Source: Limnohabitans sp. 2KL-17 (GTDB lineage: Bacteria > Pseudomonadota > Gammaproteobacteria > Burkholderiales > Burkholderiaceae_C). Taken from it: a DNA stretch of 52,400 nucleotides. The DNA lies in contig NZ_NESK01000029.1 in the NCBI RefSeq assembly GCF_003063415.1, positions 1 through 52,400 on the forward strand, written 5' to 3'. The notes under the pieces are model-generated. The model saw only the letters and a list, made by a program, of their open reading frames with translations, made no database searches and had not been told where the DNA came from. The translations under genes were made by a program, and so were the position numbers. This document shows positions 21,631 through 30,340 of the stretch, one piece after another; the first letter of the stretch is position 1; the number at the start of each line of letters is the position of its first letter.

Positions 21631-22230
21631 TCACCGACTGCGCCCACGCCGTGCAAGACGCCACCCCAGCAAGCTGATGAGGATGGCCGCGTAAACAAAC
21701 ACCTCGGCAAAATTTTGTTTGCCCGCACGCATCCACCAAAAATGCAGGATGGCCAGCACAGCCACCGCATAAACCGCACGGTGCAAGGCCTGCCAGCGAC
21801 GGGCCCCCAGTTGACGGATGGCACGGTTAAATGAGGTGGTGGCCAGCGCCAGCAAGATCAAAAAGGCGCTGAAGCCCAACAGAATGAAAGGGCGTTTAGC
21901 GATGTCCTGAACCATGTCGACCCAATCAAAACCCATGTCGAACCACGCGTAGCACAGCAGGTGTAAAAAGGCATAGGCAAAAGTCAACAAACCCAGCATG
22001 CGCCTGAACCGAACCAGTTCAGGCCAAGCCAGCAGTTGGCGCAAGGGCGTGACCGCCAACACCACACACAGACTGCGCAGCGTCCAGTCACCGGTGGTAC
22101 GGATCAGGGCTTCGGCGGGGTTGGCACCCAGCTGGTCTTGCCAGATTTGCCCCCCCAACCAGGCCAGGGGCAGCAAGCCGAGCACCAGCAGTGCCCACCA
22201 GGCTGCAGGGTGACGCAAGGCCTGCCTCAT
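21631..22230 (-). CDS. msrQ: MsrQ heme-binding membrane subunit
   Basis: MsrQ (YedZ) is an inner-membrane b-type cytochrome that passes electrons from the quinone pool to periplasmic MsrP, which repairs oxidised methionines. The 199-residue protein has about six membrane segments. It shows the family residues RRMLGLLTFAYAFLHLLCY, KRPFILLGFSAFLILLALATTS, RRWQALHRAVYAVAVLAILHFWW; the histidines in AFLHLL, LHRAVY and LHFWW are the likely heme ligands. It begins 16 bases after the msrP stop. Confidence 0.95.
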   Translation of the reverse strand: MRQALRHPAAWWALLVLGLLPLAWLGGQIWQDQLGANPAEALIRTTGDWTLRSLCVVLAVTPLRQLLAWPELVRFRRMLGLLTFAYAFLHLLCYAWFDMGFDWVDMVQDIAKRPFILLGFSAFLILLALATTSFNRAIRQLGARRWQALHRAVYAVAVLAILHFWWMRAGKQNFAEVFVYAAILISLLGWRLARRGRSR

Positions 22231-22246
22231 GCAGACAATCCCAGCA

Positions 22247-23242
22247 TCAGAAAAACTTTTTCAGGTCCATTCCGGCATACAACTGGCCCACTTGCGCCTC
22301 GTAACCGTTGAACATCAACGTTTTGCGTTTTTTGGCCAGCAGCCCGTCCTCGCCGATGCGCCGTTCGGTGGCCTGGCTCCAGCGGGGATGGTCCACCAGA
22401 GGGTTAACGTTGGAATAAAAGCCGTACTCTTGCGGTGCGGCCTTTTCCCAGGACGACACGGGTTGCTTGTCGGTGAAGCGGATCTTGACCAAACTCTTGC
22501 CACTCTTGAAACCGTATTTCCAAGGCACCACCAGCCGCAGCGGCGCGCCGTTTTGCTTGGGCATGACTTCGCCATACATGCCAAAGGCCAGCAGGGTCAG
22601 CGGGTGCATGGCTTCGTCCATGCGCAGACCTTCCACATAGGGCCAGTCGATTGCCCCACCCCGAAGGCCCGGCATGGTCTTGGGGTCAGCCTGGGTGATG
22701 AACTCGACGAATTTAGCCCCGGGCAAAGGTTCCACCCGCTGGATCAGCTGGGCCATTGAATAGCCGATCCACGGAATCACCATCGACCAGCCCTCCACGC
22801 AGCGCATGCGGTAGATGCGTTCTTCCATCGCGCTCATCTTCATGAGGTCTTCCAGGCCGTAGCGCCCGGGTTTTTTCACAAGCCCTTCAATCTCCACCGT
22901 CCAGGGCTGCGTGATGAGCGTGTGTGCCCGCTTTGAGGGGTCGGACTTGTCGGTGCCGAATTCGTAAAAATTGTTGTAGGTGGTGGCGTCCTTGTAGGAC
23001 GTGGGCTTGTCCATGGTCATGGCACCCGGCACAGCTGAAGCACCCGAAGCCAATGCGGCCAATTGGCCAGGCCGTGCTGATTGCGCATGCGCCTCGCGCA
23101 GGCCCCATGTCGTCAGGGCCACACCCGCAGAACCTGCTGCCAGGCTGCGAATGAGGTCTCTGCGGGTTTGGTAAACGGGCTCTGGCGTGATGTCGCTGTA
23201 AGCCGGTTCTTGGGGGCTGGAACGGTTGATAAAACTGCGCAT
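22247..23242 (-). CDS. msrP: Protein-methionine-sulfoxide reductase catalytic subunit MsrP
   Basis: MsrP (YedY) is a periplasmic molybdenum-cofactor enzyme that reduces methionine sulfoxide in envelope proteins. The 331-residue precursor has a Tat signal with TRRDLIR at residues 26-32 and a cleavage region near AHA. The molybdenum-ligating cysteine is Cys148 in [14 protein letters not shown]. Other family segments are [34 protein letters not shown] and the C-terminal [12 protein letters not shown]. It is followed directly by msrQ. The upstream neighbour is the cytochrome c assembly gene ccsB, 89 bases away. Confidence 0.97.
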   Translation of the reverse strand: MRSFINRSSPQEPAYSDITPEPVYQTRRDLIRSLAAGSAGVALTTWGLREAHAQSARPGQLAALASGASAVPGAMTMDKPTSYKDATTYNNFYEFGTDKSDPSKRAHTLITQPWTVEIEGLVKKPGRYGLEDLMKMSAMEERIYRMRCVEGWSMVIPWIGYSMAQLIQRVEPLPGAKFVEFITQADPKTMPGLRGGAIDWPYVEGLRMDEAMHPLTLLAFGMYGEVMPKQNGAPLRLVVPWKYGFKSGKSLVKIRFTDKQPVSSWEKAAPQEYGFYSNVNPLVDHPRWSQATERRIGEDGLLAKKRKTLMFNGYEAQVGQLYAGMDLKKFF

Positions 23243-23331
23243 GTATGTCCTTTATGACCAGAACTGAAGAATGTGTTCACACGGTCTGCCTCGCCTTGCA
23301 ACATGAACAGCTGCCCGTTGCAGCGACCCCA

Positions 23332-24642
23332 TCACAGCGTGCCGTAGCTGTGCAAACCGCTCAAAAACATGTTGACACCCAGGAAAGCGAAGGTCGTGAC
23401 AGCCAGGCCCATCAAGGCCCACCACGCCGCCACCGTACCGCGCAGACCTTTCATCAAGCGCATGTGCAACCAAGCCGCGTAATTGAGCCAAACGATCAGG
23501 GCCCAGGTTTCTTTCGGGTCCCAGCTCCAATAGCCGCCCCAGGCCTCGGCAGCCCACAAGGCACCCAGCACCGTGGCGATGGTAAAGAAAGCAAAGCCGA
23601 CCGCGATGGATTTGTACATCACATCGTCCAGCACCTCAAACGAGGGCAATCGCTCTGCAATGCGGCGACGACCGAACAAAATACCCGCCACGATCAGGGC
23701 CGAAATGCCGAAATAGACCATCCAGTAACCACTGCCGCCTTCGGTGGGTGACTTGCGGAACACCACAGGCTCAAAACACAAGACTATGCCCAGCAACCAC
23801 AAAGGTGCCAGCTTGTACCAACGGGTTTCACCCGCAGTTTGCTTGATCAGGTAAGCAAACGCCACCATCGCAGCCAGTGCAAAGGTGCCGTAACCAATGA
23901 AGTTGGCAGGCACATGCAGCTTCATCCACCAGCTTTTGAGGGCAGGCACCAGGGGCTGAATGGCATGCGCCTCTCGCACCAACGTGTACCACAGCAAAAA
24001 GCCCACCGCTGCACTGACCACCAACATCACAAAAGCGCCCAGGGCACGGGTGCGGTAATGGTCTTCGTAGTACAGGTAAAAGCCTGCCGTCATCCAGCAA
24101 AACATGATGAACACTTCGTACAAGTTGCTGACCGGGATGTGCCCGATGTCAGGCCCCAGTTGATGGCTTTCGTACCAACGCACCAAGGTGCCAATCAGGG
24201 CCAGCCCAACGGCCACCCAGGCCATGCGCGAGCCCAGTGACTCCAGGGCGTCACCTTGGCCGCGCACAAACATGCCCGCCCAGTAAAAAACGGTGCTGAT
24301 GAAAAACACCATGCTCATCCACAAGATGGCAGACTGGCTGGACAAGAAATATTTGAGGAAAAACACCTGCTCAGACCGCGCCAGGTCGCCCTGGTACAAA
24401 AAGATGGCGAACAATGACAGGCCGGTGACCACCAGCATCAAGGTGCGCAATGGACGCCAAAACCAGGCCAGCCAGGTCACGGCCGGCACTGTGCCCACCA
24501 AAATGGCTTGCTCGTAAACATCCATCGCGTGCTGGTAACGGGTAAATGCAAACACCATGCCCACCAGTGCCAGCAATGCAAAGCCCCAATCGAGCGGACT
24601 GCGGCGAGAGAAATAGCCGGGATTCAAAGTCAAAGTAGTCAT
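23332..24642 (-). CDS. ccsB: System II cytochrome c synthase subunit CcsB (CcsA/ResC-like)
   Basis: This is the heme-handling half of the ResB/ResC-type cytochrome c synthase. The 436-residue polytopic membrane protein has at least eight hydrophobic segments. It carries the WWD domain signature WAAEAWGGYWSWDPKETWALIVW near residue 365, plus conserved histidines in HVPANFIGYGTF and WLHMRLMKG as heme ligands. Its start overlaps the resB stop as ATGA, so the two subunits are made together. Confidence 0.96.
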   Translation of the reverse strand: MTTLTLNPGYFSRRSPLDWGFALLALVGMVFAFTRYQHAMDVYEQAILVGTVPAVTWLAWFWRPLRTLMLVVTGLSLFAIFLYQGDLARSEQVFFLKYFLSSQSAILWMSMVFFISTVFYWAGMFVRGQGDALESLGSRMAWVAVGLALIGTLVRWYESHQLGPDIGHIPVSNLYEVFIMFCWMTAGFYLYYEDHYRTRALGAFVMLVVSAAVGFLLWYTLVREAHAIQPLVPALKSWWMKLHVPANFIGYGTFALAAMVAFAYLIKQTAGETRWYKLAPLWLLGIVLCFEPVVFRKSPTEGGSGYWMVYFGISALIVAGILFGRRRIAERLPSFEVLDDVMYKSIAVGFAFFTIATVLGALWAAEAWGGYWSWDPKETWALIVWLNYAAWLHMRLMKGLRGTVAAWWALMGLAVTTFAFLGVNMFLSGLHSYGTL

Positions 24643-26765
24643 GCTTGGTTTTTCTCGGGACGGCCCAGCAAACGGGCTGTCAATTGGTCAAATTCACGGT
24701 CAACGTCCAGCGTTTTGCGGTTGGACGACAGCGCCAGGGTGACATTGGCCCCCTCAGCTTGGGGTGACAACCAGACCCACAAACGGCGTTCGCGCACGTA
24801 GAGCATCGCAAAAATCCCCAGAATCAGAAAAAAGCAGCCCAAATAAACCACGTTTTTTCCCGGGGCTCTGGCCACCTGAAAAACACTGGCCTGCACTTGC
24901 TTGAAGTCTTTCAGCAAAAACGTCATGGGTGCGGGGTAAAAAGGCGCATCTGACAGCGCCAGCACCGCTTGCGACATGAAACCCTGCACATTGTCTTTGG
25001 GCAGCGGCTTGGCTTTGACTTGTTCGCGCGCCAGCCCATCGAGCTCCAGCAGGGTGCCATTCAGGATGCGCACAAACATCTCACCTGCGCGCGCACGCTC
25101 AGCCTCTGGCACATTGGCCTCCAGAAAATCAGCTAGCGCCTGCAAGCCCGCCACCTTTTTGCCCTGCACGGATTCCAGACCAGCAAACAAGCCCAGTGCC
25201 CGGGCGGCCGAGCCCGCCAACTGCTGCGTCAACTCGGGGCGCAGCGGGTCAACCGCCTTGCGGGCATAGCGTTGCACCGCACGCTCGCGCAAGACGGCAT
25301 CTGCCAATGCCAAGCGCAAGCGCATGAAACCGTCCAGCTCGCCGTTTTCATCAGCTGGTGGGCGCAGGTATCGGTAGGGCTCGCTGGGGTTTTCGCGCAT
25401 GCCCAACAAGAACACAGGGACGCCATCGCCCGCGTCCACCGGCAGCATGTAGTTGTTGTATTCACGGGCCTGGCCTGCGGCATCGCGCAATTTATAGCTC
25501 ACGCTCGGGCCCACGTTGCGCAGCTCTTTCGTCTCAGTGGTTTTGTTGCCCGCACCCATGCGCTGGTCTATAGCGCTGCGCAAGTCGACTTTGCGAACAT
25601 CCACGCCCTGCCCACCCGTGCCATTGCCTGACATGTTCTCCACATTGATCACACGAAGGCCTGTGAACTCAAGGCTCATTTTTTCAGGTCCGTTGCTCAA
25701 CTCGGTGCTGCCGCCGATGGTGCCGTCCACCTCAAAAGGCCGGGTGTCCGCGGCCATCGGGATCGCGCGCAGCTTGACGCTGGAGCCGCCATCGTCAAAG
25801 CTGGACTGGTAAATCTCAACGCCCTTGTAGCTGGCCGGGTGGTTCACCTCCACACGGGCTTCTTTTTTCTCGCCCGTGGCCTTGTCGTGGATCACGATTT
25901 CACTGGCAAACAGTTTGGGCATCCCTGTCGAGTAATACTCGACGATAAATTTTTTGAGCTCAATCGCAAAGGGCAACTCCTGCAGCAAAATGCCATTGGA
26001 CTGGCTCAGGATTGCGGTGCTCGCTGCCGTGTCTTCGGCCACCATCAGGTTGCCGCGAAAAGCCGGGTTGCGCTCGGACAAGCGGTGCTGCTCCGGCACG
26101 TCAGCAATCATGCCCCCACCGCTGTAAATGGCCTTGCCGCCAAACCACATCTGGGCGCGCACCACCAAATCACCGTCCAGCAAACCGCCCACGCAGACCA
26201 GCACGATCGCCGAGTGGGCCGCGATGTACCCCAGCTTGTTGGCCGCACCGGCTTTGGCCGCCAGCATCCAGCCCATGCCCTGAGGCGTTTGACGTGACTG
26301 CAAACGCACCTTCCAGCCACCTGTAGCCAGCAGCTGGCCCAGCCGTTTCGCGGCCTCTTCAGGCGATTCGTTCAGCTGGCCTTCTGCCTTGTGGTGAAAA
26401 GCCTTGAGGCTTTGCTCTCGGATGTTTTCCTTGTAGGTCTTGAGATCGGCCAGGATCTTGGGGGTGTTGCGGGCAATGCACAAACTGGTGCTGAGCACCA
26501 GGAAGGCCAATATCAGCAAAAACCACCAAGCGCTGTACACCGCATTCAGTTTCAGGGTGACGAAGAACTCAGCCCAAAACGGTCCGAACTGGTTGATGTA
26601 ATTGGTGCTGGGCTCGTTTTGCTTGAGCACGGTACCGATGACCGATGCCACGCAAATGATCGTCAGCAGGGAGATCGCAAACCGCATGGACGACAGGAGT
26701 TCCAGCACAGCTTCCCGGCGAGGCGAACCACGTTCAGATTCAGGACTGGAGGCAACAGACGTCAT
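24639..26765 (-). CDS. resB: System II cytochrome c biogenesis protein ResB (Ccs1)
   Basis: ResB is the partner of CcsB and holds apocytochrome and heme in the periplasm. From the ATG at 26765 (MTSVASSPESERG) it has 708 residues. Three N-terminal membrane segments are present (MRFAISLLTIICVASVIGTVL, AWWFLLILAFLVLSTSLCIARN, and GYIAAHSAIVLVCVGGLLDGD), then a large periplasmic domain, and a last segment VVYLGCFFLILGIFAMLYVRE. The longer frame to 26927 runs through terminator hairpins and is not used. Confidence 0.95.
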   Translation of the reverse strand: MTSVASSPESERGSPRREAVLELLSSMRFAISLLTIICVASVIGTVLKQNEPSTNYINQFGPFWAEFFVTLKLNAVYSAWWFLLILAFLVLSTSLCIARNTPKILADLKTYKENIREQSLKAFHHKAEGQLNESPEEAAKRLGQLLATGGWKVRLQSRQTPQGMGWMLAAKAGAANKLGYIAAHSAIVLVCVGGLLDGDLVVRAQMWFGGKAIYSGGGMIADVPEQHRLSERNPAFRGNLMVAEDTAASTAILSQSNGILLQELPFAIELKKFIVEYYSTGMPKLFASEIVIHDKATGEKKEARVEVNHPASYKGVEIYQSSFDDGGSSVKLRAIPMAADTRPFEVDGTIGGSTELSNGPEKMSLEFTGLRVINVENMSGNGTGGQGVDVRKVDLRSAIDQRMGAGNKTTETKELRNVGPSVSYKLRDAAGQAREYNNYMLPVDAGDGVPVFLLGMRENPSEPYRYLRPPADENGELDGFMRLRLALADAVLRERAVQRYARKAVDPLRPELTQQLAGSAARALGLFAGLESVQGKKVAGLQALADFLEANVPEAERARAGEMFVRILNGTLLELDGLAREQVKAKPLPKDNVQGFMSQAVLALSDAPFYPAPMTFLLKDFKQVQASVFQVARAPGKNVVYLGCFFLILGIFAMLYVRERRLWVWLSPQAEGANVTLALSSNRKTLDVDREFDQLTARLLGRPEKNQA

Positions 26766-26811
26766 GGTGCAAAGGTGTCCACAGGCAAAACCATGCGGGC
26801 CTGAGGCCCGC

Positions 26812-26841
26812 CAAAAATGAAAAAGGCCGGAAATCCGGCCT
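26812..26841 (-). terminator. Rho-independent terminator downstream of cytochrome c4 gene
   Basis: Read leftward, the arms AGGCCGG/CCGGCCT (26824-26841) form a 7-bp stem with a 4-base loop, followed by TTTTTCATTTTT. This is a textbook intrinsic terminator separating the cytochrome c4 transcript from resB. A further GC-rich hairpin (GCGGGCC with GGCCCGC) follows immediately. Confidence 0.8.
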
Positions 26842-26910
26842 GGCTTATCGCTTAACAGCGCGTTGCAATCGGAGATCCAATTGTGGCTGAGCCAGCTGAT
26901 CACCGACTGA

Positions 26911-26952
26911 AGACCCCATGGACCCAAGGGATTGCCCTTGGGTCAGGGGTCT
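26911..26952. other. Long two-part hairpin between cytochrome c4 and terminator
   Basis: Arms GACCCAAGGG and CCCTTGGGTC (26921-26930 and 26935-26944) close around ATTG. They continue outward into AGACCCC (26911-26917) and GGGGTCT (26946-26952), with a small internal loop (ATG against A). It is seventeen base pairs in total. There is no T-run on either side, so it is more likely an RNA 3'-end stabiliser or processing site than a simple terminator. Confidence 0.55.
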
Positions 26953-26963
26953 CGAATGGCCTC

Positions 26964-27593
26964 TTAACGCAGGCCGGCGATGTAGTCGGACACGGCCTTG
27001 ATCTCTCGGTCGTTCATCTTGGCAGCCACCTGGGTCATCTGGATGCTGTTCTTGCGAATGCCGTCACGGAACTGCAAGAGCTGAGAGGTGGTGTAGTCGG
27101 CGTGCTGACCCGACATGCGGGGGTACTGGGCAGGCATGCCGGCTCCGTTGGGCGAGTGGCAGCTGGCGCAGGCCGCGATCTGGCGGTCTGGAATGCCACC
27201 GCGGTAAATGCGCTCACCCAAGGCCACCGTGTCTTTTTCTTTGGCAAAACCAGGCTTGGCAGGCTTGGAAGCCAGCCAATAAGAGATGTTTCGCATGTCG
27301 TCATCGCTCAAACCCGCGACCATGCCGCTCATCACGGCATTGGCACGCTTGCCCGATTTGAATTCGTGCAACTGCTTGATGAGGTATTCGGGGTGTTGCT
27401 GCGACAGCTTGGGATTGACCGGGGTGGTCGAGTTGCCGTCGGCCGCGTGGCAAGCCACGCACATGGCAAAAGCGGCTTCGCCTTTGGCAAGATCGGGTTT
27501 AGCCACCACGGGTGCAGGGCCGGCTGCCATCGCAGTGCTCGCCACCAACACAGTAAGGATGGTGGACATCAGGAGAGAAACTATTGACTTCAT
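26964..27593 (-). CDS. Cytochrome c4, diheme
   Basis: This is a periplasmic electron carrier, probably between the bc1 complex and terminal oxidases. From the ATG at 27593 (MKSIVSLLMST) the precursor has 209 residues, with a signal peptide ending at AMA. Two c-type heme sites are visible, CVACH in the first half and CASCH in the second, each followed by a distal methionine region (VMSGMVAGL and YPRMSGQH). The tandem cytochrome c domains are the cytochrome c4 arrangement. It lies upstream of the System II maturation genes that would attach its hemes, but a terminator separates them. Confidence 0.93.
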   Translation of the reverse strand: MKSIVSLLMSTILTVLVASTAMAAGPAPVVAKPDLAKGEAAFAMCVACHAADGNSTTPVNPKLSQQHPEYLIKQLHEFKSGKRANAVMSGMVAGLSDDDMRNISYWLASKPAKPGFAKEKDTVALGERIYRGGIPDRQIAACASCHSPNGAGMPAQYPRMSGQHADYTTSQLLQFRDGIRKNSIQMTQVAAKMNDREIKAVSDYIAGLR

Positions 27594-27690
27594 GGTCGTC
27601 GTCCAAAAGTTGGAAGAATGAGCGCAAAACCTCAAGATTCTACAATGAGGTCTGCGTCAGTTCCCTGACGATCCAAGGTCACCCTGATTT

Positions 27691-28431
27691 ATGAGCTCCA
27701 GCCACCGCATTTCAAACTCTTCACCCCAAGCCGCGCCTGCCCCCCCCCCCGTGGTGACACCCATGGGCTGGATGCACACGGCCCGCTTTTTGACCACCGC
27801 CGCGCAGTTGCACCACCTGCCTGCGATGGACACCCCCGAGATCGCCTTTGTCGGGCGCTCGAATGCGGGCAAATCCACCTGCATCAACACCCTGACGCAA
27901 AAGAAACAGCTGGCGTTTGCTTCCAAAAAACCTGGCCGCACCCAGCACATCAACCTGTTTGCCTTGGGCAAGCAAGGCATCACCGACACCGTGCTGGCCG
28001 ACTTGCCCGGCTACGGCTATGCCGCTGTGGCCAAAATGGACAAGTTGCGCTGGCAGCAAGTCATGGCCAACTACCTGGTCAGCCGCGAAAACCTGACGGG
28101 CATTGTGATGATGTGCGACCCACGCCACGGCCTGACCGAGTTGGACGACATCCTGCTCGAAGTCATCCGTCCCCGCGTGGAGCAAGGCCTGAAGTTTCTG
28201 ATCATCCTGACCAAGGCCGACAAGCTGACCCGTGCCGACCAAGCCAAGGCCTTGTCGATTGCGCGGCTGCAGTCCGGTGGTGGCGAGGTCAAGCTCTTTT
28301 CTGCCCTGAAAAAACAAGGCGTGGACGAAGTGGCACAGCTACTGTGGGACTGGACGCACCCCATTGCGGGCAGTGCACCTGCTGAGCCGGCAGCCCCACC
28401 CGAGGACGAGCCTGAGGCGCTGGACGAATAA
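27691..28431 (+). CDS. engB: Ribosome biogenesis GTPase EngB (YihA/YsxC)
   Basis: EngB is an essential GTPase of large-subunit assembly. The 246-residue product has G1 GRSNAGKST, the switch region KPGRTQHINLF, G3 DLPGYGYA, G4 TKADK and G5 SALKK in the standard order. The first 25 residues are Ser/Pro-rich and are encoded across a run of eleven C's at 27740-27750. An internal ATG at 27763 (MGWMHTARFLTTAAQLHHLP) would give a length closer to other EngB proteins and does not depend on the C-run. The C-terminus has an acidic Pro/Ala tail. It diverges from the cytochrome c4 gene. Confidence 0.95.
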   Translation: MSSSHRISNSSPQAAPAPPPVVTPMGWMHTARFLTTAAQLHHLPAMDTPEIAFVGRSNAGKSTCINTLTQKKQLAFASKKPGRTQHINLFALGKQGITDTVLADLPGYGYAAVAKMDKLRWQQVMANYLVSRENLTGIVMMCDPRHGLTELDDILLEVIRPRVEQGLKFLIILTKADKLTRADQAKALSIARLQSGGGEVKLFSALKKQGVDEVAQLLWDWTHPIAGSAPAEPAAPPEDEPEALDE

Positions 28432-28510
28432 TCCGCAGCTGTTCAGCTTGCGTCTTGCCCGTTCACTTTGGGACATTCAAACAAGCCCTCGTCTACAAGC
28501 GACCCATTTT

Positions 28511-29473
28511 GTGAACACCCCTGTCCAGACCTGGCAACGAGAATTGCCCCACGGCATCACCCTCAGTTGCCGCGCCTGCGGCGAACCCGGTGGCCCCGTG
28601 CTGCTTTTCCTGCATGGCTTTCCGGAAGCCGCCTGGGTGTGGGACCCTCTGCTGGTTCATTTTTCGAAACCAGAAAACGGCGGTTACCGCTGCGTGGCGC
28701 CCAATTTGCGGGGCTATGAACGCTCCAGTGCCCCCGAAGACGTCAAAGCCTATCGGGCCAAATTTCTGGTGCAAGACATTTTGGCCTTGACCGATATCGA
28801 ATGCGGCGCCCAACCCTTGGCCGCCCTGATTGCCCACGACTGGGGCGGCGCTGTCGCCTGGAACCTGGCCAACCAACATCCTGAGCGCCTGCGCCAACTG
28901 GTCATCGTCAACTCACCCCACCCCGGCCCGCTGCTCAAGGCACTGCAAGACAATCCGGCGCAGCAAGCGGCCAGCGCTTACATGAACTTTTTGGTCCAGC
29001 CCGATGCCGCTGCCCAATTGGCCCACAACGACTTTGAACGCCTGTTTGGTTTTTTGACTGGACAAGACAACACGCTGACCTCACTGACAGCGCAGTCAAC
29101 TGAGCCTGCCGCTCAAGCCGCTCCTTGGCTCACCCCAGAGCTCAAGGCGCAATACCGGCAGGTTTGGCAGCAGGGTCTGCAAGGCGGCCTCAACTATTAC
29201 CGCGCTTCGCCTTTGCGCCCGACGACTGCAAGCGATGCGGGCGCCTTCGCCGTACAGATACCGCCAGAAGCGCTGCGCATCGACGTGCCCACGCTGGTGC
29301 TGTGGGCACAAAACGATGTGGCCCTGCTGCCCTGCCTGACCGAGGGGCTGGACACGCACATTGCCGATTTGAAATTGGTACCGATTGAGGACGCCACACA
29401 CTGGGTGGTTCACGAGCACCCCGCGCGCGTGATCATCGAAATAGCCGATTTTTTAAAGCCCCAGGCTCAGTAA
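28511..29473 (+). CDS. Alpha/beta hydrolase, epoxide hydrolase/haloalkane dehalogenase type
   Basis: The 320-residue protein has the alpha/beta-hydrolase fold. The oxyanion motif is HGFPEAAWVW (residues 35-44). The nucleophile is Asp110 in AHDWGGAV, the acid lies in the region LWAQNDVALL, and the catalytic His is in DATHWVVHEHP. An Asp rather than Ser nucleophile places it with epoxide hydrolases and dehalogenases; the substrate is unknown. I chose the GTG at 28511 (MNTPVQTWQRELPHG), because the longer frame overlaps engB. Its last seven bases overlap the end of the convergent acyltransferase gene. Confidence 0.87.
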   Translation: MNTPVQTWQRELPHGITLSCRACGEPGGPVLLFLHGFPEAAWVWDPLLVHFSKPENGGYRCVAPNLRGYERSSAPEDVKAYRAKFLVQDILALTDIECGAQPLAALIAHDWGGAVAWNLANQHPERLRQLVIVNSPHPGPLLKALQDNPAQQAASAYMNFLVQPDAAAQLAHNDFERLFGFLTGQDNTLTSLTAQSTEPAAQAAPWLTPELKAQYRQVWQQGLQGGLNYYRASPLRPTTASDAGAFAVQIPPEALRIDVPTLVLWAQNDVALLPCLTEGLDTHIADLKLVPIEDATHWVVHEHPARVIIEIADFLKPQAQ

Positions 29474-30333
29474 AACCCGTCTTCGCCCTCGGGCCGGGTC
29501 TTCAAGCGCCTGTGCACCCAGTAATACTGCTCCGGCATGGTCCGCACCCAATCGGCCAGCAAGAGGTTCATGCGGGTGGTGTCCAGCACCAGATCTGAAC
29601 TGGGAAATTCATCCAAAGGCGCATGGACCTCGATGTCGTAGCCCAGAGACGTCATGCGCGTGACGACAGGCACCACGCGCGCGCCCACGGCCTTGGACAA
29701 ACGCGACAAAGAGGGCACAGTGGCGGCCTTTTCGACCCCCATGAAGGGCACAAAAATCGATTCGGTCCGGCCGAAATCCATGTCGGGCGACAGGTGCAAA
29801 GGCTCACCTTTTTTGATGCCCGACAGTATTTGGCGCATGCCCTGGTGCCGAAAATAAGGCCGCACATTGCCTGAGCGCTCCCGCCCCTCGCGCACCCAGG
29901 TTTCGACTGCAGGTCGGGACTGCCCGACAAAAATAAAGGCCACAGGCCCGGGCACGTCCAGGGACACGGCCATGCCGCCTGCATCAAGACCGACAAAGTG
30001 CGGGGCAAACATGACCAAGGGGCCCGGAGCCCTTAAGGCCTGCACATCCCCCACCCAGCACAAGCGCTTGCGCACCAAGGCCTCGGGGGCATGCCACAGC
30101 CAGGACCTGTCCATCACCGACTGGCCGAAAACGATGAAATGCCGATACGCCAAAGCCTTGCGCTCGGGCTCGGACAACTCGGGCATGCACTTTTGCAGAT
30201 TGACCAACACAATCTTGCGGCGCATGACCGCGAAATGCCACAGCAACCACCCCAAGCCGTAACCCACCGCCCGCACCCATGACAGGGGCAGACGGGCAAA
30301 AAGTCGCAACACACCGATCAACAAATTCACCAT
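29467..30333 (-). CDS. LpxL/HtrB-type lipid A acyltransferase (second copy of tandem pair)
   Basis: These inner-membrane enzymes add secondary acyl chains to lipid A. The 288-residue protein starts with a hydrophobic anchor (MVNLLIGVLRLFARLPLSWV). It has the catalytic motif HFVGLD (an HX4D box, in MFAPHFVGLDAGG), then LSPDMDFG and the typical C-terminal LLADWVRTMPEQYYWVHRR. The ATG at 30333 begins seven bases after the upstream acyltransferase stop. A longer frame overlapping that gene is less likely. Which position of lipid A it acylates cannot be read from sequence. Confidence 0.9.
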   Translation of the reverse strand: MVNLLIGVLRLFARLPLSWVRAVGYGLGWLLWHFAVMRRKIVLVNLQKCMPELSEPERKALAYRHFIVFGQSVMDRSWLWHAPEALVRKRLCWVGDVQALRAPGPLVMFAPHFVGLDAGGMAVSLDVPGPVAFIFVGQSRPAVETWVREGRERSGNVRPYFRHQGMRQILSGIKKGEPLHLSPDMDFGRTESIFVPFMGVEKAATVPSLSRLSKAVGARVVPVVTRMTSLGYDIEVHAPLDEFPSSDLVLDTTRMNLLLADWVRTMPEQYYWVHRRLKTRPEGEDGFY

Positions 30334-30340
30334 GGGGGTT

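Noticed and set aside
26766..26927. Longer N-terminus for ResB
   Set aside because: The extra 54 codons run through two terminator-type hairpins and have no membrane segment typical of ResB.
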